Assembly: GCA_030686995.1 (NCBI GenBank)
Contig: CM060704.1
Span: forward strand, 173,969,718 to 174,033,717
Origin: Artemisia argyi
Taxonomy: Eukaryota; Streptophyta; Magnoliopsida; Asterales; Asteraceae
Reading direction: 5' to 3'
DNA: 64,000 nucleotides
Shown here: positions 54,885-64,000 of the stretch, piece after piece
How the letters are laid out: each line of letters opens with the position of its first letter
Position numbering within the stretch: the first letter of the stretch is position 1
Program-made: the position numbers and the translations under genes
The notes under the pieces: generated by a model
The model's input: only the letters and a program-made list of their open reading frames with translations
Told to the model about the DNA's origin: nothing
Databases searched by the model: none

Positions 54885-57014
54885 ATGGCTTATTCAAAAC
54901 TATTGAGTATCTTATTCATTTTCTTTATTTACACTGCTCTTGCTCCTACCGCTTCATTAAATATGAGTCATAAATGCCCTGAAAAACAGAGAGAAGCTTT
55001 GCTTCTCTTCAAACATAACCTCTCCTCCATCAATTACCCAAACCATGGTATTCTTAATCATCCAAAAATGATGAGCTGGAACACAAGTACTGATTGTTGT
55101 AATTGGGATGGAGTTACTTGCGACAACTCCACCGGTGACGTCATCGGTCTCGATCTCTTTTGCGGAATGCTACAAGGTACAATTCATCCTGACAGCTCCC
55201 TCTCCAACCTCACACACCTTACTTCTCTTGATTTAACAGCTAACAAACTTAATGGGACATTGCCATCTTGGCTGTTTACTTCCCCCTCTTTACAATATCT
55301 CTATTTAGGGAATAACATGTTCAGTGGAAATGTTCCTTTTGAGTCATTTACTTCCCCATCATTAAAAGAGTTAATCCTCAGTAACAATCAGTTAGGTGGC
55401 CAATTTGATGTGCAAACATTTCCACAACTCACCAACCTCACTTCTCTAAGCCTTGGTTATAATAATTTTAGTGGTGAATTGGAGTTGGATACATTGTTAT
55501 CAACCCTCACAAACCTTGTAGAACTCGATCTCTCATACAGCGGTTTTTCTGTTACCACAAATAATGCCAATCATTATGTCAACCCTGGTATTCGATACTT
55601 AGGATTGGCCTCTTGCAAGCTAAAGGTGTTTCTGAATTCAGTTCGAGCCATGAAACAACTTGGTTACTTAGATCTCTCTAGCAACGAAATCCATGGCCAA
55701 ATTCCTCATTGGGCAGGGGAGATTGTAGGGTTGGAATATTTGAATCTGTCACATAACTTCATAACAGGCTTGCCACAATTTCAATGGCATGGACTATATG
55801 AGCTTTATCTACAGTCCAACTTGATTGAGGGGCCATTCCCTCCATCAATTTGCAACTTGAGCAAGCTACACTATTTAGATATGTCCAATAATAGCTTTGT
55901 TGGATTGATTCCACAATGCTTTGGAAATATCTCCTGGTCTCTTAGAATGATAGATATGGGGAACAATAAATTTCAAGGAACAATTCCAAACGTATATGGG
56001 GATTGTGGACGTTTAGAAGGGCTTATTTTGAATGGAAATCAATTAAGAGGAGAGGTGCCGATTTCCTTGTCCAAATGTAAATCCTTGAAAGTAGTCGATT
56101 TCGGAAAAAACCATTTGAATGGTACATTTCCTCGTTGCTTAGGTGCCCTTCCAAATTTGCAGGCTCTTATCCTCAAATCAAACAACTTTCATGGACACAT
56201 TCAACCCTCTGCAACTGTTGATTCTCCCTTTCCAAGTCTTCTAGTTCTTGACTTATCTCATAATGGGTTTGAAGGTCAACTCCCTGCAAAATATTTTCAA
56301 AATTTCAATTCCATGAAGAATGTTGTTAAAAACAGCACATCACCAAAATATTTGGACATGGGTGCAAAGTATTACTCATTCGTTGTTGCGGTGAAAGGGG
56401 TGGATCTAGATATTCCAAGACTTTTTGTTGGCCTAACTATTATTGATTTATCAAACAATTATTTCGAAAGGGGGATACCAGAAATAATCGGAAATTTGAG
56501 TTCTTTGAAAGTGCTAAACTTGTCCCACAATAGCCTTAATGGTCAAATGCCAAACTCTCTTGGTAAACTATCAGAGATTGAATCATTAGACCTTTCTTGG
56601 AACCAACTCACAGGAAATATCCCTCAAAGCCTTGCAGGAATCAAGGGCCTTGAAGTCTTAAATCTATCACAAAACCATCTCGTGGGGCATATTCCAGAAG
56701 GAACACAGTTCAGCACATTTGGTGAGAACTCATTTGCAGGGAATTTGGGACTTTGTGGGTTTCCACTGCCCAAAAATTGCAGTGACAATGCACACAAACC
56801 ACTTCTTGAAGCTGAAGAGCATCATGAGGAGGAAAGTGGATTTACGTGGGAAGTGGTGATATTGGGATACGGATGTGGGATTCTACTTGGATTGGTGATG
56901 GGTTCTTACATGTTGTCAACAAGAAAAGTGAAGTGGTTCAATGCAATTGCTGATGCAGCAGAGAGTTTGGTCTTGAAGAAGAGGAAGAGAAGACATGTTT
57001 ACATCGGGAAATGA
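54885..57014 (+). CDS. RLP3, intact LRR receptor-like protein (Cf/Eix-type)
   Basis: Single-exon 709-residue protein. Signal peptide about 1-24 (MAYSKLLSILFIFFIYTALA); LRRNT about 31-80 with CPEKQREALLLFKHNL and CCNWDGVTCD; LRRs to about 617, with a non-LRR island (YLDMGAKYYSFVVAVKGVDL) before the last repeats. Then a GLCGFPLPKNC cap, an acidic segment (EAEEHHEEE), and one TM helix with small-residue spacing (GYGCGILLGLVMGSY). The tail is about 32 residues, ends KKRKRRHVYIGK, and has no kinase. The layout is that of plasma-membrane receptor-like proteins of the Cf-9/Eix2/RLP type, which detect apoplastic ligands and need SOBIR1/BAK1 partners; the ligand is unknown. It has one copy of the 147-bp LRR module that RLP1 has twice and RLP2 three times. 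The start matches RLP1 and the signal peptide. This is the only complete member in the window. Confidence 0.95.
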   Translation: MAYSKLLSILFIFFIYTALAPTASLNMSHKCPEKQREALLLFKHNLSSINYPNHGILNHPKMMSWNTSTDCCNWDGVTCDNSTGDVIGLDLFCGMLQGTIHPDSSLSNLTHLTSLDLTANKLNGTLPSWLFTSPSLQYLYLGNNMFSGNVPFESFTSPSLKELILSNNQLGGQFDVQTFPQLTNLTSLSLGYNNFSGELELDTLLSTLTNLVELDLSYSGFSVTTNNANHYVNPGIRYLGLASCKLKVFLNSVRAMKQLGYLDLSSNEIHGQIPHWAGEIVGLEYLNLSHNFITGLPQFQWHGLYELYLQSNLIEGPFPPSICNLSKLHYLDMSNNSFVGLIPQCFGNISWSLRMIDMGNNKFQGTIPNVYGDCGRLEGLILNGNQLRGEVPISLSKCKSLKVVDFGKNHLNGTFPRCLGALPNLQALILKSNNFHGHIQPSATVDSPFPSLLVLDLSHNGFEGQLPAKYFQNFNSMKNVVKNSTSPKYLDMGAKYYSFVVAVKGVDLDIPRLFVGLTIIDLSNNYFERGIPEIIGNLSSLKVLNLSHNSLNGQMPNSLGKLSEIESLDLSWNQLTGNIPQSLAGIKGLEVLNLSQNHLVGHIPEGTQFSTFGENSFAGNLGLCGFPLPKNCSDNAHKPLLEAEEHHEEESGFTWEVVILGYGCGILLGLVMGSYMLSTRKVKWFNAIADAAESLVLKKRKRRHVYIGK

Positions 57015-57936
57015 CGTTAGATAATGAAAGGCATGCTTTTTCACATGATTTCTTATTTCACCAATTTTTTCAAAATGTCTTACCCTATGAATTCTCTTGG
57101 TCTTAAAAAAATTATTATGCAGTCGTTAGGATTTTAATACATATTTACTTGAATTATTCTTGTATGTAATACTAGTGTGTTGTTAGGGTTTTAATACATA
57201 TTTACTTGGTCACTGGGTGATCGTGTATTGATGTTGCTGACCTTGGTGTAATTCAGCAAGTTTTTTTGTTATTTTGATGATCATACAACCATCGTCTATG
57301 CTATAAAATTGTAGACACTAGTGTTTGTTACCGTATTGTAAGGTGTGAAAAGGAAAGCATTATTAATAATGACTTGTCGGAGTAGTTATTTACTGTAGTA
57401 TATCTAATTTGGCCATCCAGTGTGTTCTTCTTCGATCTGTTCTACATGTGTTTTAGCATTTCATTATCTGCCCAACACCTGCTTGACGAGTTGATTATGA
57501 GACCAAATTGCCGGTGACCCTGCACTTGAATAATCATCTACATGAAATTTTATCATATACCTACTGCTCCTTATGTCATGTTAAACGTGCCATGGTTCTA
57601 TTTTAGGGTACCTGCAAAAAACGTGTCCTATTTACTGATGTAGGTTGAATGTTATGGCTGAACCTGGACGTTCTGAGATATATATATATAGCTGCTAAAT
57701 TTGTAGGGAATATGCTAGCTGTTATAGTTCATTTATGTTATTGTGCTGTTTTGCTAGCCTTGAAGACAAATGATATGTGTGTCCGAGTAAATAATACAGC
57801 GTTACATCTTTTTGCCATCTAGTTTAAATGGTCGTGTTTATTATTATCTTTTTATAACTTGACCAGCCAAGTCTTAAGTTTTACCCTTAGGTAATCGTGT
57901 TTTTGAGTGGTTGAACCTTCAATATAATTTTGCAAA
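57015..57936. other. RLP3 3' flank
   Basis: Duplicate of the RLP1 flank (34574-35540 and 36100-36195) with an internal deletion near 57837. Includes the ABC1-intron-9-like stretch (57500-57615). No gene. Confidence 0.6.
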
Positions 57937-57975
57937 AGGAAGAGAAGACATGTATATATCGGGAAATGACATTAA
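57937..57975 (+). pseudogene. Orphan RLP 3'-end fragment
   Basis: GGAAGAGAAGACATGTATAT and CGGGAAATGACATTA repeat the last codons and stop of an RLP (KRRHVYIGK-type). The fragment is isolated about 130 bp upstream of the PXN fragment, so it marks a recombination breakpoint. Confidence 0.7.
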
Positions 57976-58101
57976 AAAATCAAAGGTTATTGTATAAATT
58001 TTACTAGATGATCATAGTCGTCTGAGTATTAATATTGATTGTTATAAAATACCAGAGTGTTGGCTATTAAGATTGTAACTTGAACAATTTGTTTTCTGCA
58101 G

Positions 58102-59482
58102 GTTCAGGAAGTTGTTGGTGAAGCTGGAATCTTGGGATTCTGGAAAGGCTTCTTCCCGACATTGGTTATGGTACTTGTTATTTAGCTTTGGCCCATGCTG
58201 TATCAATATCACTTCTTGACTTCTTGTCCACATTGTTTCTGCCAGGTCAGCAATCCTTCAATACAGTTTATGTTGTATGAGACCCTACTAAAGAAGTTGA
58301 AGCAGCGTTGTGCCTTAAGCAACAGTAACAAAGGTGTAACTGCTTTAGAGGCAAGTAACTGTTAGTATAATCACTGCAGAATTTTCAGATAATTATGACT
58401 TATTTATCATTTAATGGGATTATCTGTAGGCAATATCTGATTTCTCCACATAATTTTTCAGATATTTTTGCTTGGGGCATTGACAGAACTCGGGGCTGCA
58501 GTGTTAACTTGTCCTCTTTTAGTTGTAAAGGTAAGTACTTGTCATTTGAGCTTTTTAGTAGAGCAGCAAAATAATACATAATTATACTCAAACATACATC
58601 AATTTCTGAAATCAGTGACTTGATTTAGACCCACTAATATCTGTAATAGACACATTAGGTCTCAAGACTGACTGATTCCATCTTCAAAAATCTAACTCGT
58701 CGTAAATCTTATTAGATGTTAACAGTCGAACTAGGGGTGGAAAAATGGCGGGTTGGGCAACATGCAACTTTTTGGTAAAGCATAACCCAAAGCGACCCAT
58801 ACATAAGTAAATGGGGTGGAAAAAGTGAATTAGGACGCTTTATGCATAAAAATTACACTTTAGAAGTTTAGATGACTTTCTTCCTGTTTGACCAGTTGGG
58901 GTTTTTGACCCAGTTAACCCATTTCTCTTTAAACTATCTCTCAGTTAAAATGTTTGACTTAATGACTCGTTGGCAATAAAGCATAACCCGAAGCGACCCA
59001 TTCAAAATTGTTGCCAGTTTCTATGTTTTGTGTTACACCTCCCCAGTGTTTAAAGAAGCATTAAACTATCTATCCCGTGTCATAAATATTATTGTTTGCA
59101 TTTTGCAGTCAAGATTTCAGGCAAGATAAGCTATCGGGTTAGACAAAAAACATCAGTACGAAGGTAAATGTGATTATGAAATATGAAACTGTTACTTACC
59201 TCCCATGAAATACGGGATGGTGCTGTTCACTTGTTCTTTTCACGATTCAAAAGATCACATATTCACACAAATCCTGTCTTCATTTAGGCACACTGGATGC
59301 AATTCTGAAGATGATACACTACGAAGGGCTCCATGGCTTTTACAAATGGATGAGCACAAAGATTGTATAAAGTGTTCTGGCTGCAGCTGTTTTTGTTCAT
59401 GGTAAAGGAAGAACTTGTGAATGATGTTTGGTGGATGCTGTTGAAAGATGCAGCTAAAGCTGTTATATCTAAATCTCCTTAG
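58102..59482 (+). pseudogene. PXN: Peroxisomal NAD carrier (PXN) 3' half, decayed
   Basis: Exons 58102-58170, 58246-58350, 58462-58530, 59109-59163 and 59288-59482 encode GILGFWKGFFPTLVMVSNPS, IQFMLYETLLKKLKQRC, TALEIFLLGALTELGAAV, CPLLVVKSRFQA and TLDAILKMIHYEGLHGFYK. These match the second half of the plant peroxisomal NAD carrier, a six-helix mitochondrial-carrier-family protein that imports NAD into peroxisomes. The first half is absent; RLP-derived sequence lies upstream. Lesions: CAA to TAA in exon 4 (QAR stop AIG), CAA to TAA in exon 5 (TKIV stop SVLAAAV), Gly to Trp in FYKWMS, and one extra T (GTTTTTGTTCATG) shifting the last frame. The second intron starts GC (GAG|GCAAGT) rather than GT. 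Confidence 0.9.
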
Positions 59483-59856
59483 CCATATAGTAACACAAAC
59501 CACCCTCTTCCATTTCCACACGAAATCATAGTAAAATGTTTGTATGAAAAATTCGGTCCAGAAGCAGAGACTGTGGGGTGCATTGAAAGGATTAGTAATG
59601 AAGTGATGATAATTGGTTATATTTGAATCTACAGTGTATTGTTTAGTGGATAAGCTACAAAGATTGTAAGGTGTTGGTTATATTTGTCTCGTTTGATTTA
59701 GTCTCTGTACAAAATCAGTATCTGAACCAGTATGCAATATCTCCCGTTCTTCGCTGTTAAACTATTGACATATTATGTCGTAAGCAGTTATGTAAATTGA
59801 CTTGTAGACAAATGCTTAACAACATGATGTAGTAGACTAGTAGGTAGACAAATCAC

Positions 59857-60003
59857 ATCTAGAAGAAGCTCGTCATGCAGCGTAGCAACATTCCTGAATA
59901 TGGTAAACACGGATTGACTGATTCATTACGTGTCTTGTTCCAAGTTAAAAAGAAGCTTGTCATGCAGCGTATCAACATCTAGAAGAAGCTCGTCATGCAG
60001 CAT
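59857..60003. repeat. Short direct repeats near RLP relic
   Basis: CATCTAGAAGAAGCTCGTCA-type sequence occurs at about 59857 and 59969, with a partial third (AAGAAGCTTGTCATGCAGCG) at about 59949. Confidence 0.75.
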
Positions 60004-60603
60004 GGCTTTGCTTCTCTTTAAACAAAACCTTTCATCCATCAACGGCACATCCTTTTCTTATGTAGATGAATTTTGTCAAGATGCGCTGGGTTCTGATTAT
60101 CATCCAAAAATGATGAGCTGAAACAAAAGTAGACTGTTGTAACTGGGATGGAGCTAGCTGCGACAACTCCACCGGTGATGTCATCGGTTTCCATCTCAAT
60201 CGCGGAATGCTACAAGGTACAATTCATCCTGACAGCTCCCTCTTCAACCTAACACACCTTACTTATCTTTAGAATATCTCTCTCTAAGTGGTAACATGTT
60301 CAGTGGAAATGTACCTTTTGAGTCATTTTCGCTTCCATCATTAAAAATGTTAGACCTGAGTAACAATCAGTTAGTTGGCCAAATTGATGTGCAAACATTT
60401 CTACAACTCAGCAACCTCACTGTTCATCTAATAATTTTAGTGGTGAATGGGAGATGGATACATCGTTCTCAAGCCTCACAAACCTTGATTTTCTCGATCT
60501 CTCATACAACGGCTTCTCTGTTACAACAAAGAATGCCAATAATTATGTCAACCCCGGTTTTAGATACTTGGGATTGGCCTCTTCCAAGCTAAAGGTGTTT
60601 CCG
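60003..60603 (+). pseudogene. RLP4 relic
   Basis: Decayed N-terminal RLP sequence: GCTTTGCTTCTCTTTAAACA (ALLLFKQNL), TGA for Trp in MMSW, CCNWDGA, a frame change, NMFSGNVPFESF and LDLSNNQLVGQID. An internal deletion has removed the 147-bp module. It ends abruptly before AAGGTGTTTCCG-like sequence, where gag relic sequence follows. Confidence 0.88.
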
Positions 60604-60654
60604 GTTTTAGATACTTGACATTGTTTGCCGTATTGCATTTTTTAATATGCCCAC

Positions 60655-61230
60655 TCGTATTCAATGCCAATGGTCATTCATGTGTAATCGGGTGTATCTA
60701 ACAACGGGACCACAGCCACCAAACTATCTTTGAGCTCATATTCCACATTTAACTAGATAAGTGCCCGAGCATAGCTATTCCTATCCCACGATTCCTCACA
60801 CATAGTATTAGTATATGAGTCAAGAAGCATAGGAGTACCCAATTTCGATGCAATCAGAACGGCAAAGAAGACTTCTATTCGTCGACGGATAGGGAGAGGA
60901 TGGGAGGAGGGAGTCGACCATAAGGGAAACAACAGTTACTTTCCATGTGAATTGTGTGCCCATTTCCGTACTTAGACTTACCTTCGTTTAGAAAGGCTCT
61001 CCCCTTGCTCTGTATATCATCTCACAAACAAGTGAAATAATATCACTTGATCAACAGATATAGCTCTAAAAAGTCCTAACTTCGTGTACAGAGTAATGAT
61101 AGTTAGAGTCCTAACAATAGAGTTTTAAAGAGTCCTAACAATCAAGTAAAAAGTCCAAACAATAGAGAGTTTGTACTTCACAAAAACGTAAACAAATCTT
61201 TAAGAATGGCATATTAAGTCGTCTAGTCAT
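60655..61230 (-). pseudogene. Zinc-knuckle gag relic, second locus
   Basis: Matches 2745-3286 in order and strand, including the non-coding part (AGTAATGATAGTTAGAGTCC, CAAACAATAGAGAGTT). On the minus strand it retains GTPMLLDSYTNTMCEESWDR with the Trp that is a stop in the left copy, but has its own TAG in ALI*LN. The shared segment ends at GTCGTCTAGT in both loci. Confidence 0.75.
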
Positions 61231-61910
61231 GTTGTCACAAGTGACAAGACACATGCCAACGTTCGTGTCAGCCCCTGACTTGATGACTGTTAATGTTTTT
61301 CTGTAAGTAAGAATATGAACTACTAATCATTCTAGAACGAATGGCTAGTACTTATCATATATTGTCAAGGATTTGGAACGGTTTCCTTGTACTGTTTGTT
61401 TTTAACTGCATTAGAAGATCTTCTCTTTCGGCCTCTACTTCAGCAAACTTGAGACACTCTTCTCAAGATAACAGTCACGAAGAACTTTTAACTGTCTCTA
61501 AAGACGACTTTGTTCTTTCAAACCGATCTTTTATTATTACTTCCCCTTCAGCCTTTATTTCCCAGGAGCTGATGAAAGACTATTATACCCCTCGGGCTTT
61601 AGCCTGAAGAGATTAGATTGTAGCCATGAGAAAAGTTTGCACAATAGCCTGTGACGACTCATGCTGAGGTTTGACTTAAAAAGTCAATTGTTGACTTACC
61701 TTTGAAGTTGAACTCTATACTTATTATTTGCATCAAGAGCCTCATCAACTTCTGCTTCAAGCAATACTTGTTAATTGATATATTGATTAGATTCTTTAGA
61801 ACGAGACTCATTAGCACCCTGATACAAAATACATAAAATAACCAAAACTAGTAACATATCTTTTAGAAAACTTAGCTGCTGTATAATAATAAAAAGTAGT
61901 AACTAGAACT
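61231..61910. other. Unassigned; one 88-codon frame
   Basis: An ATG frame at 61341-61607 (MASTYHILSRIWNGFLVLFV...) has a hydrophobic N-terminus like a signal anchor but no recognisable family. It may be chance or a relic. Confidence 0.25.
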
Positions 61911-61914
61911 CAAA

Positions 61915-62960
61915 CCGTTTTACTTTTAGCCAACTGCAGTTTTAGATCTTCCTTTTTCTTCAAGCATTCGTTCTTTTCGCCTTAAAGTTGTTGAATTTCC
62001 AGCTGACATTGCAAGTTTGCACTCTTGATCCTGCTAATCTCATTTTCCATATCAGCATCAATGTATTTTTAGCCGTGTTAGATCACCCTCAAGTTCCATT
62101 AGCTTTTCATACACATTTTTTCTGATTTTTACAATCTTCGTACTCATACATCTTTTCAGAAAACAAAACCTTCTCAGCTATAAGCTCTTCAAAACTACAA
62201 GAAACTGAGCATAGAGAAGCTTTTAGATTACTCTTTTCGTTCTTTATAGTCGAACACTTCGTTTTCAAGATTCAAATTTTTATGCATCTTTTCTGTTAAA
62301 CATGCAGATTCTTTAATGAGTTGTTGGCGCTCGTATTCTGAAACTGTTAGCTTAAGTTCAAGATCATTCTCCATTGTCTTTCTTCACTCTTCTATTGTCC
62401 TATAACCAGACAACAACTTTGACTTTTTCTCGTAATCAACAGACAATTTATTGTGGTTTCGTTTGATTGTAGCAAGCTCCGCTGTCAAATCTTGAATTTA
62501 CACCTTCTTCAGGAAATGTTTAAAGCTCGTTTTCAATCAATTCAGTTCTTGAATTAACTTCTTTGAGAGAAGATTCCAGTTTGGACTTTTCAGAGGTCAA
62601 CTTTGACTTTTGTTCACGAACTCGAGAAATTTCCTCTTTGAGGTATTCTACCTGATTTTGGAAATTCTCGATTTCAGCCGTCTTCTCTAAGTACATTTGG
62701 TTCAACAAACTTTCTTCTAATGTAACCTTTTCTTTAACTTCCAGTTTTCTTGATTAAGTTCATCCAAATGCGAAGAACGACACTTTTCTTTGAGCATATA
62801 CTCTTCCATTTCCTATTCAAGATAAAAAATCTGAGCTTTTCGTTCTGCTTTCAAACCCTCCAGCTCTCGAATTTTCATACTGTAGTCTTCTAGAAGTTTC
62901 TGATCTAATGTGATTGTCATGTTTCATGGACCACTTTCTTTGATTCTTTAAGCTCACAAA
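61915..62960 (-). pseudogene. Long coiled-coil protein (myosin-heavy-chain-related type), decayed
   Basis: On the minus strand consecutive frame-broken pieces read KLLEDYSMKIRELEGLKAER, EEYMLKEKCRSSHLDELNQE, LLNQMYLEKTAEIENFQNQV, EYLKEEISRVREQKSKL, ENDLELKLTVSEYERQQLIK, and SFEELIAEKVLFSEKMYEYE. Heptads rich in E/K/L/Q are continuous, as in plant NT-C2/myosin-heavy-chain-related proteins. There are more than ten stops or frameshifts, and no NT-C2 domain or start is present. Precise family uncertain. Confidence 0.65.
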
Positions 62961-64000
62961 GAAGTTCCAAGTTTTCATTCGTTAGCACACTTCTTATGAA
63001 CTGTTTTGCTGTACATATAGTTTTCCCTTTTTACTATTATTAACTGCATCAACCAGCTGACGAAATGCTTCGACACGCCGAAGCAATGCTTTTGCCCGCT
63101 GTCACAATGCACCAGCCTTCTGTAGACATTCATAGCATCAGCCTTCTGTGGATATTTACCAACAGCAATGCATCAAATAAGTTTCTCAATGTAAGCAGAA
63201 CAAATACGCCAATTAATTTTTAGTTTTCTTTATTGTACAACAGAAAAATATTATCTGGACATTCTGCATCATGTTGCTAATGTCATTAACAGGTGAAAAG
63301 CGTCCAGGAAAATTCGGTTTTAATTAGAAAAGAGGAGTAGAGGGTAAAAGAGGAGTGCAACAGAAGTACAAAAGCAACGTGAACATAATTATGTAAGAAA
63401 AAGTTATTTTACCTTGCATACGATGAAGCAAGGATGCAGAAGAGTAAATTCTGGGGATTTCTTGTTTCTACTTCCCGAGCTCGTTGAGCTTCTCCCGAGT
63501 GGCAGCCAGTTCAGTGGCACGGATTATTTAACACTATGTCCAACCAAAAAGAGGATAAGTTTACCATGGATCAGCACCCTTTCAAACTTGAGTTAACATG
63601 TAAATACATATCATGTCCAACTATTTCAAAGATAATTAATGTGTACAACGTGATTACAAAAAACAAAGTTATTACGATTATAATCTAAATCTTTAGATGC
63701 AACGATCAAGAGGTAGTATGCATTATAAATATAGTTTCAACATCATGTGAGACCAGTTCTGACCATTTTGACCCTTTTAATATAAAACAAAACCAAATTT
63801 GACCCATTCATAGAAAAAGTGGATCGGAAATGACACCTCTAGAAGGAGACTTGTACATGAAAAACTAACCTTGTTTCGCCAGCTCCCTGATGTATGGTTC
63901 TTTTCCAAGTTATTTAATGCATAAAAGAATAATTATTTAATGCATAAAAGAATAATTATTGATCAGTGTTTATCACATGTGTCTTGCATTCATCTTTGGT
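62961..64000. other. Right end; no gene recognised
   Basis: 63050-63175 has a minus-strand heptad-like relic (ALLRRVEAFRQLVDAVNN) that may belong to the coiled-coil pseudogene. A 23-bp tandem pair (TTATTTAATGCATAAAAGAA...) lies at about 63910-63955. Nothing else seen. Confidence 0.35.

Noticed and set aside
61341..61607. 88-codon frame as a small secreted protein gene
   Set aside because: No family match, no conserved context and no clear promoter; kept only as unassigned sequence.
63414..63596. 60-codon frame near the right end
   Set aside because: No recognisable motif, and short enough to be chance.

Overview
This is a plant nuclear window, almost certainly from a eudicot of the daisy family (Asteraceae). 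The evidence is GT-AG introns, long AT-rich non-coding stretches, hAT, Stowaway and CACTA miniature transposons, Copia and Ty3/gypsy remnants, SINE tails and plastid-derived tRNA fragments. The Asteraceae call is an inference: several retroelement proteins here (the zinc-knuckle gag at the left end, and a Copia gag with KQVGFKQLGH-type repeats) match families I remember from that group. Most open frames in the window are transposon or decayed-gene sequence. I see one clearly intact protein-coding gene (a receptor-like protein, 54885-57014) and one nearly complete multi-exon gene (an ABC1/UbiB-type atypical kinase, 43793-47254).

Layout. 1-4119: CACTA end, twin MITEs and a decayed zinc-knuckle gag on the minus strand, split by a textbook hAT element. 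4120-7560: AT-rich non-coding repeat. 8259-8997: RING and coiled-coil exons of an RFWD3-like E3 ligase fragment. 9324-11065: 3' LTR and gag-protease of an internally deleted Copia element. 11066-17100: seven tandem 841-bp units of a miniature LTR retrotransposon that share eight 148-bp LTRs and are bounded by a single 5-bp target duplication. 17106-17420: two exons of an arginyl-tRNA-protein transferase (ATE). About 18695-28757: four tandem copies (about 1.5 to 3.4 kb) of a local repeat carrying a plastid tRNA-Gln relic and, in two copies, a Transposase_24-like fragment. 28758-36195: truncated gypsy-type element, two inverted GATC-rich hAT-like elements and receptor-like protein RLP1, which has a one-base frameshift. 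36196-43792: MITEs, an ABC1 exon fragment and a decayed Copia gag. 43793-47254: ABC1 kinase gene. 48594-51731: SINE, duplicated RLP promoter sequence and a truncated RLP2. 51740-57930: a second copy of the 29.1-36.2 kb block, carrying the intact RLP3. 58102-59482: decayed 3' half of a peroxisomal NAD carrier (PXN). 60003-64000: RLP relic, a second zinc-knuckle gag relic and a decayed coiled-coil gene.

How it fits together. The original gene content appears to be an ABC1 kinase gene and a PXN gene with an RLP cluster growing between and around them. Segments of the ABC1 gene (exon 6, intron 9, 3' flank) recur beside the RLPs and inside the tandem repeats at 18.7-28.8 kb, so repeated unequal exchange seems to have shuffled the locus. 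The RLPs differ by whole numbers (1, 2 or 3) of a 147-bp, two-LRR module, as expected for a fast-evolving immune receptor cluster. The most unusual structure is the shared-LTR tandem array, whose single-base variants alternate between neighbouring units and so suggest amplification partly as dimers.
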